DNA of 64,000 bases, from NCBI RefSeq assembly GCF_002104765.1, contig NZ_NCXM01000011.1, positions 1-64,000 of the forward strand. Direction: 5' to 3'. Position numbers and translations under genes: made by a program. The stretch is from Mycolicibacterium vulneris. GTDB lineage: Bacteria; Actinomycetota; Actinomycetes; Mycobacteriales; Mycobacteriaceae. The first letter of the stretch is position 1. Each line of letters begins with the position of its first letter. The notes under the pieces were generated by a model, which saw nothing but the letters and a program-made list of their open reading frames with translations, was not told the DNA's origin and made no database searches. Shown one piece after another: positions 28,902 through 37,888 of the stretch.

Positions 28902-30422
28902 ATGCGGACCATCGAAGGGCGCGGAGATCACGTGGTGGTGGTCGGCGCCGGGCTGGCCGGACTTTCCGCGGCGCTGCACCTGGCCGGACGCGGGCGCGCG
29001 GTGACGGTGGTGGAGCGCGAGCCGTGGCCGGGCGGGCGGGCCGGTCGTCTCGACATCGACGGCTACCGGATCGACACCGGGCCGACGGTGCTCACCATGC
29101 CGGACATCATCAACGAGACGTTCGCAGCCGTGGGCGAGCGACTGCGCGACCGCATGGAGCTGTTGACGATCGACCCGGCCTACCGCGCCGTGTTCGCAGA
29201 CGGCAGTGCGCTGGACGTGCACAGTGACGAGGACCGGATGGCCGACGCCGTCGCAGAGTTCGCTGGCTTCGGGCAGGCAGCGGGCTACCGGCGGCTCCGG
29301 AAGTGGTTGACGCGGTTGTACCGCACCGAATTCGACGGCTTCATCGCCGCGAACTTCGATTCCCCGCTGTCGCTGCTCACCCCGCAGTTAGCACAGCTGA
29401 CCGCGATCGGCGGTTTCCGCAAGTGGGACCGGATGGTCAGGCGGTACATCAGCGACCCACGGCTGCGGCGGATCTTCACCTTCCAGTCGCTGTATGCCGG
29501 CGTGGCGCCGCGCGACGCGCTGGCGGTGTACGCGGTGATCGCCTACATGGACACCATCTCGGGTGTGGTGTTTCCGCGCGGAGGCGTGCGCGCGCTACCC
29601 GACGCACTAGCCGCGGCCGCCGCCGGCGCCGGCGTCCGATTCTGTTACGGCTCAACAGTTACCGCGCTCGAACGCGCCGGCAGCCGGGTCAGCGCGGTGG
29701 TGACCGAGCAGGCCGGGCGCATCGCCTGCGACGCGGTGGTGCTGACCACCGAGCTGCCGCAGACCTACGCCCTGCTGGGCCGCACACCACGTCGTGCCGT
29801 GCGGCTGCGGCCCTCACCCTCGGCCGTCGTCGCGCACTTGGGTTGTCCCGCCGTCGCATCCGGGACGGCCCACCACACCATCCTGTTCGGCGAGGCTTGG
29901 GACCAGACCTTCACCGACATCGTCGACGACGGACAGCTCATGCGGGACCCGTCTCTGTTGGTCACCCGGCCGACCGCCAGTGACGCGACCCTGGCTCCCG
30001 AGGGGCGCGACCTTCTCTACGTGCTCGCGCCGGCGCCGAACCTGGAGCGCGGCACCATCGATTGGGCCGGTACCGGGGGCGCCTACGTCGAGGACATGAT
30101 CTCGCACGTCGCCGAGAGGTTGCTGCCCGGTTTGCCGCACGAGGCAACGGTTTTGGATGTCGTCACACCGGCTGACTGGGCGCGGCAGGGCATGGCGGCG
30201 GGCAGTCCGTTCGCTCTCGCCCATACGTTCGGTCAGACGGGCCCGTTCCGGCCGGGCAACATGGTGCGCGGCATCGACAACGCGGTGCTCGCCGGGTCCT
30301 CCACCGTCCCCGGCGTCGGCGTGCCCACCACGCTGATCTCCGGGCGGCTCGCCGCCGACCGCATCACCGGCATCGCCACGCGATCTTCCGCGCACATCGA
30401 CATGAAAGCGGGGCTGCCGTGA
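28902..30422 (+). CDS. crtI: Phytoene desaturase
   Basis: An FAD enzyme turning phytoene into lycopene by four desaturations. The product has the dinucleotide-binding N-terminus VVVVGAGLAGLSAALHLAGRGRAVTVVERE, the family block GGRAGRLDIDGYRIDTGPTVLTMP, and the C-terminal signature GNMVRGIDNAVLAGSSTVPGVGVPTTLISGRLAADRI. About 506 residues, normal for CrtI. ATG 28902 sits 11 bp after GGGGA; a GTG two codons earlier is possible. Its stop overlaps the crtB start. Confidence 0.94.
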   Translation: MRTIEGRGDHVVVVGAGLAGLSAALHLAGRGRAVTVVEREPWPGGRAGRLDIDGYRIDTGPTVLTMPDIINETFAAVGERLRDRMELLTIDPAYRAVFADGSALDVHSDEDRMADAVAEFAGFGQAAGYRRLRKWLTRLYRTEFDGFIAANFDSPLSLLTPQLAQLTAIGGFRKWDRMVRRYISDPRLRRIFTFQSLYAGVAPRDALAVYAVIAYMDTISGVVFPRGGVRALPDALAAAAAGAGVRFCYGSTVTALERAGSRVSAVVTEQAGRIACDAVVLTTELPQTYALLGRTPRRAVRLRPSPSAVVAHLGCPAVASGTAHHTILFGEAWDQTFTDIVDDGQLMRDPSLLVTRPTASDATLAPEGRDLLYVLAPAPNLERGTIDWAGTGGAYVEDMISHVAERLLPGLPHEATVLDVVTPADWARQGMAAGSPFALAHTFGQTGPFRPGNMVRGIDNAVLAGSSTVPGVGVPTTLISGRLAADRITGIATRSSAHIDMKAGLP

Positions 30423-31372
30423 TGCGCGGCGAGCTGACCGCGGCCGGAATCGACGACCCGCGGCTGCGCGACGGATACCGGCAATGCCGCGAACTCAATG
30501 CCGCGCATGGCCGCACCTTCTTCCTGGCCACCCGGCTGCTCGCGCCCGACCAGCGGCCGCCCGTGCACGCGCTGTACGGCTTCGCTCGCTACGCCGACGA
30601 CATCCTCGACGACCTAGACCCGCAGGTCGGCGCCGACGCCCGCGGCCGGCGGCTGCAGCAGCTCTCGGAGCGCTTCTTCTCCGACGGGGCCCACCTGGAG
30701 GATCCGCTGGTCGCCGCGGTCACCGACACCGTGCGGCGCTACCGGATCAGCGCGGATCTGTTCGAGGATTTCCTGGCTTCGATGCGGATGGACCTCACCG
30801 TCACCGACTATCCCGACCGAAACGCCCTCAACCGCTACATGCGGGGTTCCGCGGAAGCCATTGGGCTGCAAGTACTTCCGATATTGGGCACGGTGACGCC
30901 GATGCAGGAGGCCGCCCCGTACGCCGCGGCACTGGGCAGGGCGTTTCAGCTGACCAATTTCCTGCGTGATGTCGACGAGGACCTGCAGCGCGGCCGGGTC
31001 TATCTGCCTGCCGACGAACTGGCCGCCGAGGGCGTCGACCGAGAGATGTTGCTGTGGTGCCACGCGCACCGCCGCACCGATCCGCGGGTGCGCCGGGCAC
31101 TGATCGCCCAGCACGAAATCGCCCGGCAGACCTACCGATTCGCCTCCACAGGGATCGCCACGCTGGCCGCCCGATCGCGACCGTGCGTGGCAACCGCGGC
31201 TGCACTGTATTCAGAGATCTTGGACTGCATCGAAAGAAGCGACTTCGCGGTGTTCGATCACCGTGCCACCGTCGGCACGGCGCGACGGCTTCGGGTCGCC
31301 GGCGCGGGGCTGATACGGTCATGGCGGGCGCGGAACAGCGCGCGGGGCGTTCGTCAATCGGGGGCCGCATGA
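30422..31372 (+). CDS. crtB: Phytoene synthase
   Basis: A head-to-head condensing enzyme making phytoene from two GGPP. The 316-residue product has the first Asp motif in YGFARYADDILDD and the second in FLRDVDEDLQRGRVYLPADEL, with the RGSAEAIGLQVLPILG segment between. ATG 30422 shares a base with the crtI stop (TGATG), and the end overlaps crtYc by 4 bp. Its place between crtI and the heterodimeric cyclase is typical of actinobacterial crt operons. Confidence 0.94.
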   Translation: MRGELTAAGIDDPRLRDGYRQCRELNAAHGRTFFLATRLLAPDQRPPVHALYGFARYADDILDDLDPQVGADARGRRLQQLSERFFSDGAHLEDPLVAAVTDTVRRYRISADLFEDFLASMRMDLTVTDYPDRNALNRYMRGSAEAIGLQVLPILGTVTPMQEAAPYAAALGRAFQLTNFLRDVDEDLQRGRVYLPADELAAEGVDREMLLWCHAHRRTDPRVRRALIAQHEIARQTYRFASTGIATLAARSRPCVATAAALYSEILDCIERSDFAVFDHRATVGTARRLRVAGAGLIRSWRARNSARGVRQSGAA

Positions 31373-31692
31373 GCGATCGGTGGCAATACCTGGCGGTGCT
31401 CGCCGCATGCCTGGTGATCACCGCACCGCTGGAAATCTTCGGCCCCGGCGTCTACCGGCAGTGGCGGCGGGTCGTCAAGGCGGTCGTGCCGGTGGCCGCG
31501 GTCTTTTTGGTCTGGGATGAGATCGCGGTGGCCGCGCACGTGTGGACCTACGACCGCAACTATCTGTGTGGCCTGAGCATCCCGTTCCGTGTGCCGGTCG
31601 AAGAGGTGCTGTTCTTCCTCGTCATCCCGGTGTGCGCGTTGCTGACCTACAACGCCGTGACCACCATCCTGGAGAAGGTGCATCGCCGATGA
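31369..31692 (+). CDS. crtYc: Lycopene beta-cyclase subunit c
   Basis: A 107-residue membrane protein with three hydrophobic helices, one half of the heterodimeric actinobacterial lycopene cyclase. The family motif PVEE occurs in FRVPVEEVLFFLVIP, and WDEIAVAAHVWTYDRNY precedes it. It overlaps crtB (ATGA) and crtYd (ATGA). Together the two small proteins close the ionone rings of lycopene to give beta-carotene. Confidence 0.9.
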   Translation: MSDRWQYLAVLAACLVITAPLEIFGPGVYRQWRRVVKAVVPVAAVFLVWDEIAVAAHVWTYDRNYLCGLSIPFRVPVEEVLFFLVIPVCALLTYNAVTTILEKVHRR

Positions 31693-32000
31693 CGGGCATC
31701 GGCTACACCCTGCCGGCCGTGCTGGCGGTATTGCTGGTCGTCACACTGGAATTGGCGGTGCTGCGGATCGGGCTCTTCCGGCGGCCGGCGTACTGGCTGT
31801 CGATGCTGATCGTGCTCGGGTTCCAGATCCCGGTGGACGGCTGGCTGACCAAACTCAGCTCCCCCATCGTCAGCTATGACGATCAACAGCTGAGTGGCGT
31901 GCGTTTCCCGTTCGACATCCCGGTCGAAGATTTTCTGTTCGGCTTCGCGTTGGTCACCGCGGTGCTGCTGCTGTGGGAGCGGCAACGTGCGCGTCGATGA
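31689..32000 (+). CDS. crtYd: Lycopene beta-cyclase subunit d
   Basis: A 103-residue membrane protein, the second cyclase subunit. It mirrors CrtYc: three helices and the motif PVED in FDIPVEDFLFGFALV, preceded by DGWLTKLSSPIVSYD. It overlaps crtYc by 4 bp and the following methyltransferase by 14 bp, so synthesis of all three is coupled. Confidence 0.9.
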   Translation: MTGIGYTLPAVLAVLLVVTLELAVLRIGLFRRPAYWLSMLIVLGFQIPVDGWLTKLSSPIVSYDDQQLSGVRFPFDIPVEDFLFGFALVTAVLLLWERQRARR

Positions 32001-32706
32001 TGCGGGGCCCGGCCGGTTGGCGGCCGCGTTCGACGCGGGCGCGCCGGCCTACGATCGCCTGGTCGGCGCCAGCCCCGGCTACCACACACAGCTCTCCCTG
32101 TCGGCCCGGCGGATGCGGATTCCGAACCACGGCAAGGGGTTACGGTTGCTCGACGCCGGATGCGGCACAGGCGCGTCGACGGCCGCGCTGCTCGCCGTCG
32201 CGCCCGAGGCCGACATCGTCGCCGTCGACGCGTCGCGGGGCATGCTCGACGCGGCGCGCGCCAAGGACTGGCCCGCCTCGGTGCACTTCGTCCACACCCC
32301 GGTCGAACAGCTCGCCGAGCACGGGATCACCGGACCGTTCGACGGCATCCTGGCCGCCTACCTGATCCGCAACATCGCCGACCGTGACGCGCAGCTGCGC
32401 AGGTTCCGCGAGTTGTTGTGCCCGGGCGGCACGCTGGCGGTGCACGAATATTCGGTGCGCGACTCCCCCGCGGCCACCCGCATCTGGCACGCCGTGTGCT
32501 GGGGCATCATCATCCCCTTCGGGTGGTGGCGTACCCGCGACACCGGGCTGTACCGCTACCTGTGGCGCAGCGTGCTCGCATTCGACGGCGCCGCACGCTT
32601 TCGGGCTCGGCTCGCCGACGCCGGCTTCACCGCGGTGCACAGCGAGACAATGCCCGGCTGGGAAGCCAACATCGTGCACACCTTCCTGGCGGATGCGCCG
32701 CGATGA
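31987..32706 (+). CDS. SAM-dependent methyltransferase of the crt operon (CrtT-like)
   Basis: A 239-residue UbiE/MenG-type methyltransferase. SAM loop LLDAGCGTGASTAALLAV (about 51-68), then IVAVDASRGML, and FDGILAAYLIRNIADRDAQLRRFRELLCPGGTLAVHEYS. In Streptomyces crt clusters a methyltransferase called CrtT stands next to crtU and its role is not clear; this gene has the same place. GTG 31987 starts within the end of crtYd. It may act on a quinone or on a carotenoid intermediate. Confidence 0.85.
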   Translation: MRVDDAGPGRLAAAFDAGAPAYDRLVGASPGYHTQLSLSARRMRIPNHGKGLRLLDAGCGTGASTAALLAVAPEADIVAVDASRGMLDAARAKDWPASVHFVHTPVEQLAEHGITGPFDGILAAYLIRNIADRDAQLRRFRELLCPGGTLAVHEYSVRDSPAATRIWHAVCWGIIIPFGWWRTRDTGLYRYLWRSVLAFDGAARFRARLADAGFTAVHSETMPGWEANIVHTFLADAPR

Positions 32707-34229
32707 GCGCCGACCGGCGTCGCCGAACATTCGCCGCACCAACGGGATTGCCGGACGCGGACGCGCTGGAGTCGTGCCCGCGAGTGGCCGTCGTCGGCGG
32801 CGGGATCGCCGGGCTGAGCGCCGCCACCGGGCTCGCCGAGCGCGGCGTCGCCGTCCAGGTCATCGAAAGCGAGCACTACCTCGGCGGCCGGGTGGGCGGG
32901 TGGACCGAGCGGGACGGCGGTGTCGAGCTCGCGATGAACCGCGGCTTCCACGCCTTCTTCCGGCAGTACTACAACCTGCGCGCCCTGCTGGGCAGGATCG
33001 ACCCGCAATTGCGGATGCTCACTCCCGTCGAGGATTACCCGCTGATCGACGGGGCGGGCCGGCGCGACAGCTTCCGCGGCCTGCCGCGCACCCCACCGTG
33101 GAACGCCGTTGTCTTCGCGGCGCGCAGTCCCACGTTCCGGCTTCGTGACTTCACCCGCATCGACGCCCGCGCGGCCGCACCACTGGCTGCCGTATCGGTG
33201 CCCGGCACCTACCAGCTCCTGGATCACACCGACGCCGCGACGTTCCTCGAGGACATCCGATTCCCGGCGGCGGCAAGGCATCTCGCATTCGAGGTGTTCT
33301 CCCGCAGCTTCTTCGCCGACCCCGCCAACCTCTCCGCGGCCGAGTTGGCGACGATGTTTCACATCTACTTCCTGGGGTCCTCCGAAGGCCTGATCTTCGA
33401 CGTGCCGTCGGCGAACTACGACAGCGCCCTGTGGCAGCCGTTGCGCGGCTACCTCGAAGGGCGGGGCGTACGATTCCGGCTCGCCACCAAGGTCCTGCGC
33501 ATCGACGCGGAGCGGGCGAAGACCTTCCGGGTGCACACCGATTCCGACGACCACTGTGACGTCGACGCCGTCGTATTGGCCACCGACATCGCGGGTTTGC
33601 AGCGGATCGTCGCGGCGTCCAGCGACCTGGGCACCGACGACTGGCGCGCCCAGATAGCGCGGCTGCGCACCGCGCCGCCGTTCGCCGTGCACCGCTTGTG
33701 GCTCGACCGCCCGGTCGCGGCGCATCGGCCGGCGTTCCTGGGCACGGCCGGCCACGAACCGCTCGACAACATCAGCGTGCTGGAGCGCTACGAATGCGAG
33801 GCGCGCAACTGGGCCACCGCGCACCGCGGTTCGGTCGTCGAATTGCACTCGTACGCATTGGATTCAGCGCCGTCGCGCGACGCCGCGCTACGACAGCTGC
33901 ACAAGGTGTATCCCGAAACCGCCGCGGCACAGATCGTCCACGAGAAGCAGCTGCATCGCAATGACTGCCCGCTGTTCTCGCCCGGCTCCTATCCCCAACG
34001 CCCTCCGATCACCACGCCCACACCGGGATTGCTGTTAGCCGGCGACGCCATCCGCATCGACCTGCCGGTGGCACTCATGGAGCGGGCCGCCACCACCGGC
34101 TGGTGCGCCGCCAACCAACTCCTGCAACGATGGGGACTAGCCGGACACCCGTTGGCCACGGTACCCACCCAAGGCCGGTCACCACTACTGCGATGGCTTG
34201 CCGCCCGCGAAAGAGCCCCCCGATCATGA
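32703..34229 (+). CDS. crtU: Carotenoid phi-ring synthase (isorenieratene synthase type)
   Basis: An FAD enzyme that desaturates and shifts a methyl group of beta-ionone rings to give aromatic phi rings. The 508-residue product has VAVVGGGIAGLSAATGLAERGVAVQVIE, the CrtU-specific LAMNRGFHAFFRQYYNLRALL, and the C-terminal block LLLAGDAIRIDLPVALMERAATTGWCAANQLL. With the CrtYc/d cyclase it predicts isorenieratene (leprotene), a known mycobacterial pigment. Overlaps with both neighbours are ATGA. Specificity for one or both rings cannot be read. Confidence 0.85.
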   Translation: MSADRRRRTFAAPTGLPDADALESCPRVAVVGGGIAGLSAATGLAERGVAVQVIESEHYLGGRVGGWTERDGGVELAMNRGFHAFFRQYYNLRALLGRIDPQLRMLTPVEDYPLIDGAGRRDSFRGLPRTPPWNAVVFAARSPTFRLRDFTRIDARAAAPLAAVSVPGTYQLLDHTDAATFLEDIRFPAAARHLAFEVFSRSFFADPANLSAAELATMFHIYFLGSSEGLIFDVPSANYDSALWQPLRGYLEGRGVRFRLATKVLRIDAERAKTFRVHTDSDDHCDVDAVVLATDIAGLQRIVAASSDLGTDDWRAQIARLRTAPPFAVHRLWLDRPVAAHRPAFLGTAGHEPLDNISVLERYECEARNWATAHRGSVVELHSYALDSAPSRDAALRQLHKVYPETAAAQIVHEKQLHRNDCPLFSPGSYPQRPPITTPTPGLLLAGDAIRIDLPVALMERAATTGWCAANQLLQRWGLAGHPLATVPTQGRSPLLRWLAARERAPRS

Positions 34230-35236
34230 GGATTCGCGAACAGCTTCAGCAACGTCTGTCCGCGGCCCGGGCCAAAGGCTGGCCGCTGCAGGTGATCCCG
34301 CGCGCGTCATGGGCCGATCAGCGCCCGACGTATCGCGACGCACAGCCCGCCATCATCGAGGGCGCGCTGCGACGCTCACAGCGCAAACCCACCGGCAACT
34401 GGTACGCGTTCGCGGCCAGCGATCGGGTGCCCGGCGGGCGGCCCGTCGGCACGCGGGTCGCCGGCGTCGACGTCGTCGCCTGGCGTGACGAACGGGGCCG
34501 GCTGTGCGTGGGGCCGCGCAGCTGTCCCCACTTGGGCGCCGACCTCGCGACCGGCACCGTGCACCGGGGCACGCTGATTTGCCGCTGGCACGGGCTGACG
34601 CTCGACGGACACGCCCGCGAGTTCGGCTGGAGCCCGCTGCCCAGTCACGACGACGGGGTGCTCGCGTGGGTGCGGCTCGACGCGGTGGGCGAGGAAGAAC
34701 CACTGGACCGGCCGGTGCTTCCGCAACGCCCGACCGGAGGTACCCTGAGCGCGGTCGCCCGCCTGGAGGGTGTGTGCGAGCCGAGTGACATCGTCGCCAA
34801 CCGGCTCGATCCCTGGCACGGCGCGTGGTTTCACCCCTACTCGTTCACCCGGCTCGACGTACTCACGACGCCAACCGAACAGGTCGACCGATTCCTGGTG
34901 GCGGTGACGTTCCGGATGGGACGCCTGGGAGTGCCCGTCGTCGCGGAATTCAGCTGCCCAGAGGCACGGACCATCGTCATGCGCATCGTGGACGGAGAGG
35001 GAACCGGCAGCGTCGTCGAAACCCACGCGACGCCAATGGGTTCGGGCCCCGACGGCCGGCCCCGCACCGCGGTACTGGAAGCCACCATCGCGCATTCGGA
35101 CCGGCCCGGCTTCGCGCACGCCTCCCGGGTGGCGCCGCTGATCACACCCTTAATGCGCTACGCGGCCACCAAGCTCTGGCGCGACGACCTCGCCTACGCC
35201 GAACGCCGGTACCAGGTCCGCGCCGGACTCGGGTAG
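34226..35236 (+). CDS. Rieske iron-sulfur protein (DUF5914-type) of the crt operon
   Basis: A 336-residue protein with a Rieske [2Fe-2S] domain at about 50-140. The first ligand pair is CPHLG in GPRSCPHLGADLATG and the second is CRWHG in GTLICRWHGLTL. The C-terminal ~190 residues match the family I know as DUF5914, which may be a START-like oxygenase domain (EPSDIVANRLDPWHGAWFHPYSF). It overlaps crtU by 4 bp. A redox role beside CrtU, such as feeding electrons to ring aromatisation or hydroxylating the carotenoid, is likely but not demonstrated. Confidence 0.85.
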   Translation: MRIREQLQQRLSAARAKGWPLQVIPRASWADQRPTYRDAQPAIIEGALRRSQRKPTGNWYAFAASDRVPGGRPVGTRVAGVDVVAWRDERGRLCVGPRSCPHLGADLATGTVHRGTLICRWHGLTLDGHAREFGWSPLPSHDDGVLAWVRLDAVGEEEPLDRPVLPQRPTGGTLSAVARLEGVCEPSDIVANRLDPWHGAWFHPYSFTRLDVLTTPTEQVDRFLVAVTFRMGRLGVPVVAEFSCPEARTIVMRIVDGEGTGSVVETHATPMGSGPDGRPRTAVLEATIAHSDRPGFAHASRVAPLITPLMRYAATKLWRDDLAYAERRYQVRAGLG

Positions 35237-35271
35237 CCGGGGCCAGGCGCCCCGCGTGGAAGAATTCAACC

Positions 35272-35661
35272 GTGCGCAAGCCCTACGTCGCTGTCGTCGC
35301 TGTGGCCGTCGGCGCTCACCTGGCGTACCTGCTGTACGTGCCGAGCGGGGGCTTCCTCGCGTTGCGCTGGCCGAGGACCATCGTGCTGCACGTGCCGGCG
35401 GTGGCCTGGGGCGTCGCGGTCGTGGTGCTCAGGCTGCGGTGCCCGCTGACGTCGGTGGAATCGTGGGCGCGCCGTCGCGCAAAGATGGATCCGCTGCCCA
35501 CGTCCGGATTCATCGACCGTTACGTCACCGGATATTTCGTGCCGCCCGGGCGCGTCGGCGCCGCGCAGTCGCTGGCGTTCACCGCCGCCGCCGTCTCATG
35601 GGGTGTATTCGCCCGCCGGGGCATTGGTCGCGGGGGCCGCGGCATGCCGACCACCGGTTGA
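35272..35661 (+). CDS. DUF2784 membrane protein
   Basis: A 129-residue protein with hydrophobic segments at about 5-24, 38-56 and 95-112. The DUF2784 signature is LRLRCPLTSVESWARRRAKMDPLPTSGFIDRYV. GTG 35272 lies 35 bp after the Rieske gene, making this the probable last gene of the crt operon. Function unknown. Its final 66 bp overlap a small gene read on the other strand, so its true C-terminus deserves a check. Confidence 0.75.
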   Translation: MRKPYVAVVAVAVGAHLAYLLYVPSGGFLALRWPRTIVLHVPAVAWGVAVVVLRLRCPLTSVESWARRRAKMDPLPTSGFIDRYVTGYFVPPGRVGAAQSLAFTAAAVSWGVFARRGIGRGGRGMPTTG

Positions 35662-35820
35662 CCTCCGCCGCACCACCCACAGCACACCACCTACGAGCAG
35701 GACCGCCAGGACGATCACGATGGGCCACACGGCCAGCTGCGCGAACCACAAACGTCGTTGCAGGCGCAACACTTTGCGCTCCGCGCGCCCCAGGCGCCGG
35801 GAAGTCTCGATGACAGTCAT
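35596..35820 (-). CDS. Small single-span membrane protein
   Basis: A 74-residue product from ATG 35820: a charged helical N-terminus (ETSRRLGRAERKVLRLQRRLWFAQ), one transmembrane helix (about 28-50) and a short tail. It converges on and overlaps the DUF2784 gene end. I do not recognise a family. The amphipathic-plus-membrane layout supports a real gene, but the overlap leaves doubt. Confidence 0.5.
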   Translation of the reverse strand: MTVIETSRRLGRAERKVLRLQRRLWFAQLAVWPIVIVLAVLLVGGVLWVVRRRSTGGRHAAAPATNAPAGEYTP

Positions 35821-36034
35821 CGTCACACCAGATACCCGGGGCGTATCCGTTCAAACCGCCTCGCGGCGCACCAAAACCTACCCAGTTGATGAATCGCTGC
35901 GCCCGCCGGCCGCGGCTGAGCCGCCGCGGGTGCCGTAGGCTGATGCCACCGATCGCACCGGGACGCTGCGGGGCTGTTTGCTCTCAGTGCATGCCCGGCC
36001 GCGATCAGCGGTCGCCGATAGGCTGGCCGGCGTA

Positions 36035-36044
36035 TCTTGCAAGA
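36035..36044. promoter_or_regulatory. Short palindrome before the second MarR gene
   Basis: TCTTGCAAGA, a perfect 10-bp palindrome 14 bp before the GTG. Its right edge merges with the likely ribosome site AAGAAGGA. It could be an autoregulatory site; it is unlike the TTAATGTTT sites. Confidence 0.35.
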
Positions 36045-36057
36045 AGGATGCGGTTAA

Positions 36058-36630
36058 GTGACCAAGCGCGCCGCCGCTGACCGGCGATTAGACCGGGCCG
36101 AACTCGAGAAATTGATGTCGGCCGACATGCGCGCGATCACTGCGCAGTCCGACCGTATCGGCCGCCACTTCGCCCGCCAGAACGACGTCAGCGGCACCGA
36201 CTTCCACGCGTTGCTGCACATCATGGTCGCCGAAACCGCCGGAGAACCGTTGACCGCGGCACAGCTGCGACGGCGCATGGACGTGTCACCGGCCGCGATC
36301 ACCTATCTCGTCGATCGCATGATCGACGCCGGCCACGTCCGGCGCGAACCCGATCCGCAGGACCGGCGCAAGACCCTGCTCCGCTACGAGAAGCCGGGGA
36401 TGGCCCTGGCCCGGTCGTTTTTCACTCCCCTTGGCGCCGAACTACATACCGCGCTGGCCGACCTACCCGATCGCGACCTGGCGGCCGCACATCGGGTGTT
36501 CACGTCGATGATCGAGGCGATGGTGAGCTTCGAATCCCGGCTCGTCGCACCGAGTCCCAAAGCGCCCGCGCCCGAACCGAAGCGCGCGACGGCCAAAGGC
36601 CGTCGCAGCCCGGTGAAACGCGGCGTCTAG
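36058..36630 (+). CDS. Second MarR-family regulator
   Basis: A 190-residue MarR protein, clearly a paralogue of the one at 26936. The winged helix is LTAAQLRRRMDVSPAAITYLVDRMIDAGHVRREPDPQDRRKTLLR. Beyond the usual MarR length it carries a basic, Pro/Ala/Lys-rich tail (KAPAPEPKRATAKGRRSPVKRGV) that could add non-specific DNA contacts. GTG 36058 follows AAGAAGGA. Its end overlaps the convergent glycosyltransferase end by 4 bp. The two MarR copies bracket the crt operon, so they may share or compete for the same operators. Confidence 0.9.
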   Translation: MTKRAAADRRLDRAELEKLMSADMRAITAQSDRIGRHFARQNDVSGTDFHALLHIMVAETAGEPLTAAQLRRRMDVSPAAITYLVDRMIDAGHVRREPDPQDRRKTLLRYEKPGMALARSFFTPLGAELHTALADLPDRDLAAAHRVFTSMIEAMVSFESRLVAPSPKAPAPEPKRATAKGRRSPVKRGV

Positions 36631-37877
36631 TGAACCGGCCACTCGGCCGCGCAGCCCAGTAGCCGCTGCTCGATCAGGTCGGCACCGCGGACCACGCCCC
36701 CCGTCGCCGCGAATCCGGCCGCCACCCGGGCCGCACCGACGGCCATCGTCATCGCCTCGCGCACCTTGGCCCTCAGCCGCGCCGCGGTGAGCTTCTTCGC
36801 GGCCAGGCGGGTGCCGCAGCGCGCAACCTCGACCCGCCGCGCCACCTCGGCCTGGTCGCGGGCGAACGGCACGACGCAGACCGGCACGCCGCGATCGAGG
36901 GCCTTCAGCGTCGTGCCCATGCCGCCGTGCGTGATGGCGCAGCTGGCCTTGGCGAGGATGGCCGCGTGCGGCACGAACCGGCATACGGTCGCGTTCGCCG
37001 GCCGCGGCAGATCGGCGGGTACACCGGCCGGAAACGTCGCCACCACATGAACGTCCTCGTCGGCCAGCGCGCGCAAGGCGATTCGCCCCAAGGCCTCGTC
37101 GGCCTGCCGTAGCGAGGAGGTGTTCACCAGCACCATCGGACGATCGATGGCGTCGATCCACTCCGGTGTGGCAGTCGGTGTGGGCTCGAACACGCACGCG
37201 CCGATGTGGTGCACCAGACCGGCCCATCCGGGATGCGGGTACTCGAACGGCTCGCCACCCACGGCCAGCACCAGCGGCGCGCGCCGCATGAAGTCGTCCA
37301 CCGATGTCACCGGAGGCACGCCCAGCTCGGCGCGAATCACGTTGACGCGGGGCAACATTGGCCGGTCGAACACGTGCCTGACGATGGGGCGCACCCCGGC
37401 GTCCCGGATGTCACCGGCGATGCCCGGCAGTGGACGCATTCCTGGACCGAACGGCGGCACGCCGCGGGAGCGAAGGTACGGGGTGAACGGCGAGAAGAGC
37501 AGCCACGGAATATCGCCGGCGTCCGCGGCCGACAAGGCGCCCCAGCAATTCGCATCCACGATGACCGCATCCGGTCGGATCGCGTCCACCGCCCGCCGAA
37601 AGTCGCCGACCTCCAGCACCGCCCGGCGGCACAGCACGTCGATCGATAACCGCAGCACTCCCAGAGCGTTTCGTGCCTGCCAGTCGTTGCCGGCGATCGC
37701 CTCGATGTCCGGGTCGACCGGCTCGGCGTGGACGCCGACCGATCGCATCGCCGCGACGCCGGCCGACATGGTGCGCAGGTGGACGCCATGGCCGCGCTGG
37801 GCCAGCTCGGCCAGTAGGCCCCCGGTCGGCAGCAGATGTCCCAGGGCCGGCGAACCGTACGCCAAGATGACGGCCAC
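36627..37877 (-). CDS. Macroside-type UDP-glycosyltransferase (GT1)
   Basis: A 416-residue GT-B glycosyltransferase starting at GTG 37877 (VAVILAYGSPALGHLLPTGGLLAELAQRGHGVHL). The C-terminal nucleotide-sugar region is MVLVNTSSLRQADE, then CRFVPHAAILAKASCAITHGGMGTTLKALDRGVPVCVVPFARDQ, with the HGGxGTT motif of the MGT/CrtX/GPL-glycosyltransferase families. It starts 11 bp after the idi stop in the same operon. A role in glycosylating a carotenoid (CrtX-like) fits the context but the substrate is not proven; the mycobacterial GPL glycosyltransferases look similar. Confidence 0.85.
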   Translation of the reverse strand: MAVILAYGSPALGHLLPTGGLLAELAQRGHGVHLRTMSAGVAAMRSVGVHAEPVDPDIEAIAGNDWQARNALGVLRLSIDVLCRRAVLEVGDFRRAVDAIRPDAVIVDANCWGALSAADAGDIPWLLFSPFTPYLRSRGVPPFGPGMRPLPGIAGDIRDAGVRPIVRHVFDRPMLPRVNVIRAELGVPPVTSVDDFMRRAPLVLAVGGEPFEYPHPGWAGLVHHIGACVFEPTPTATPEWIDAIDRPMVLVNTSSLRQADEALGRIALRALADEDVHVVATFPAGVPADLPRPANATVCRFVPHAAILAKASCAITHGGMGTTLKALDRGVPVCVVPFARDQAEVARRVEVARCGTRLAAKKLTAARLRAKVREAMTMAVGAARVAAGFAATGGVVRGADLIEQRLLGCAAEWPVH

Positions 37878-37888
37878 GTCGCGCGGGC

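Noticed and set aside
35603..35938. Plus-strand 111-codon frame over the small membrane protein gene
   Set aside because: Low-complexity Arg/Pro/Thr composition, opposite to a frame with a clear membrane helix.
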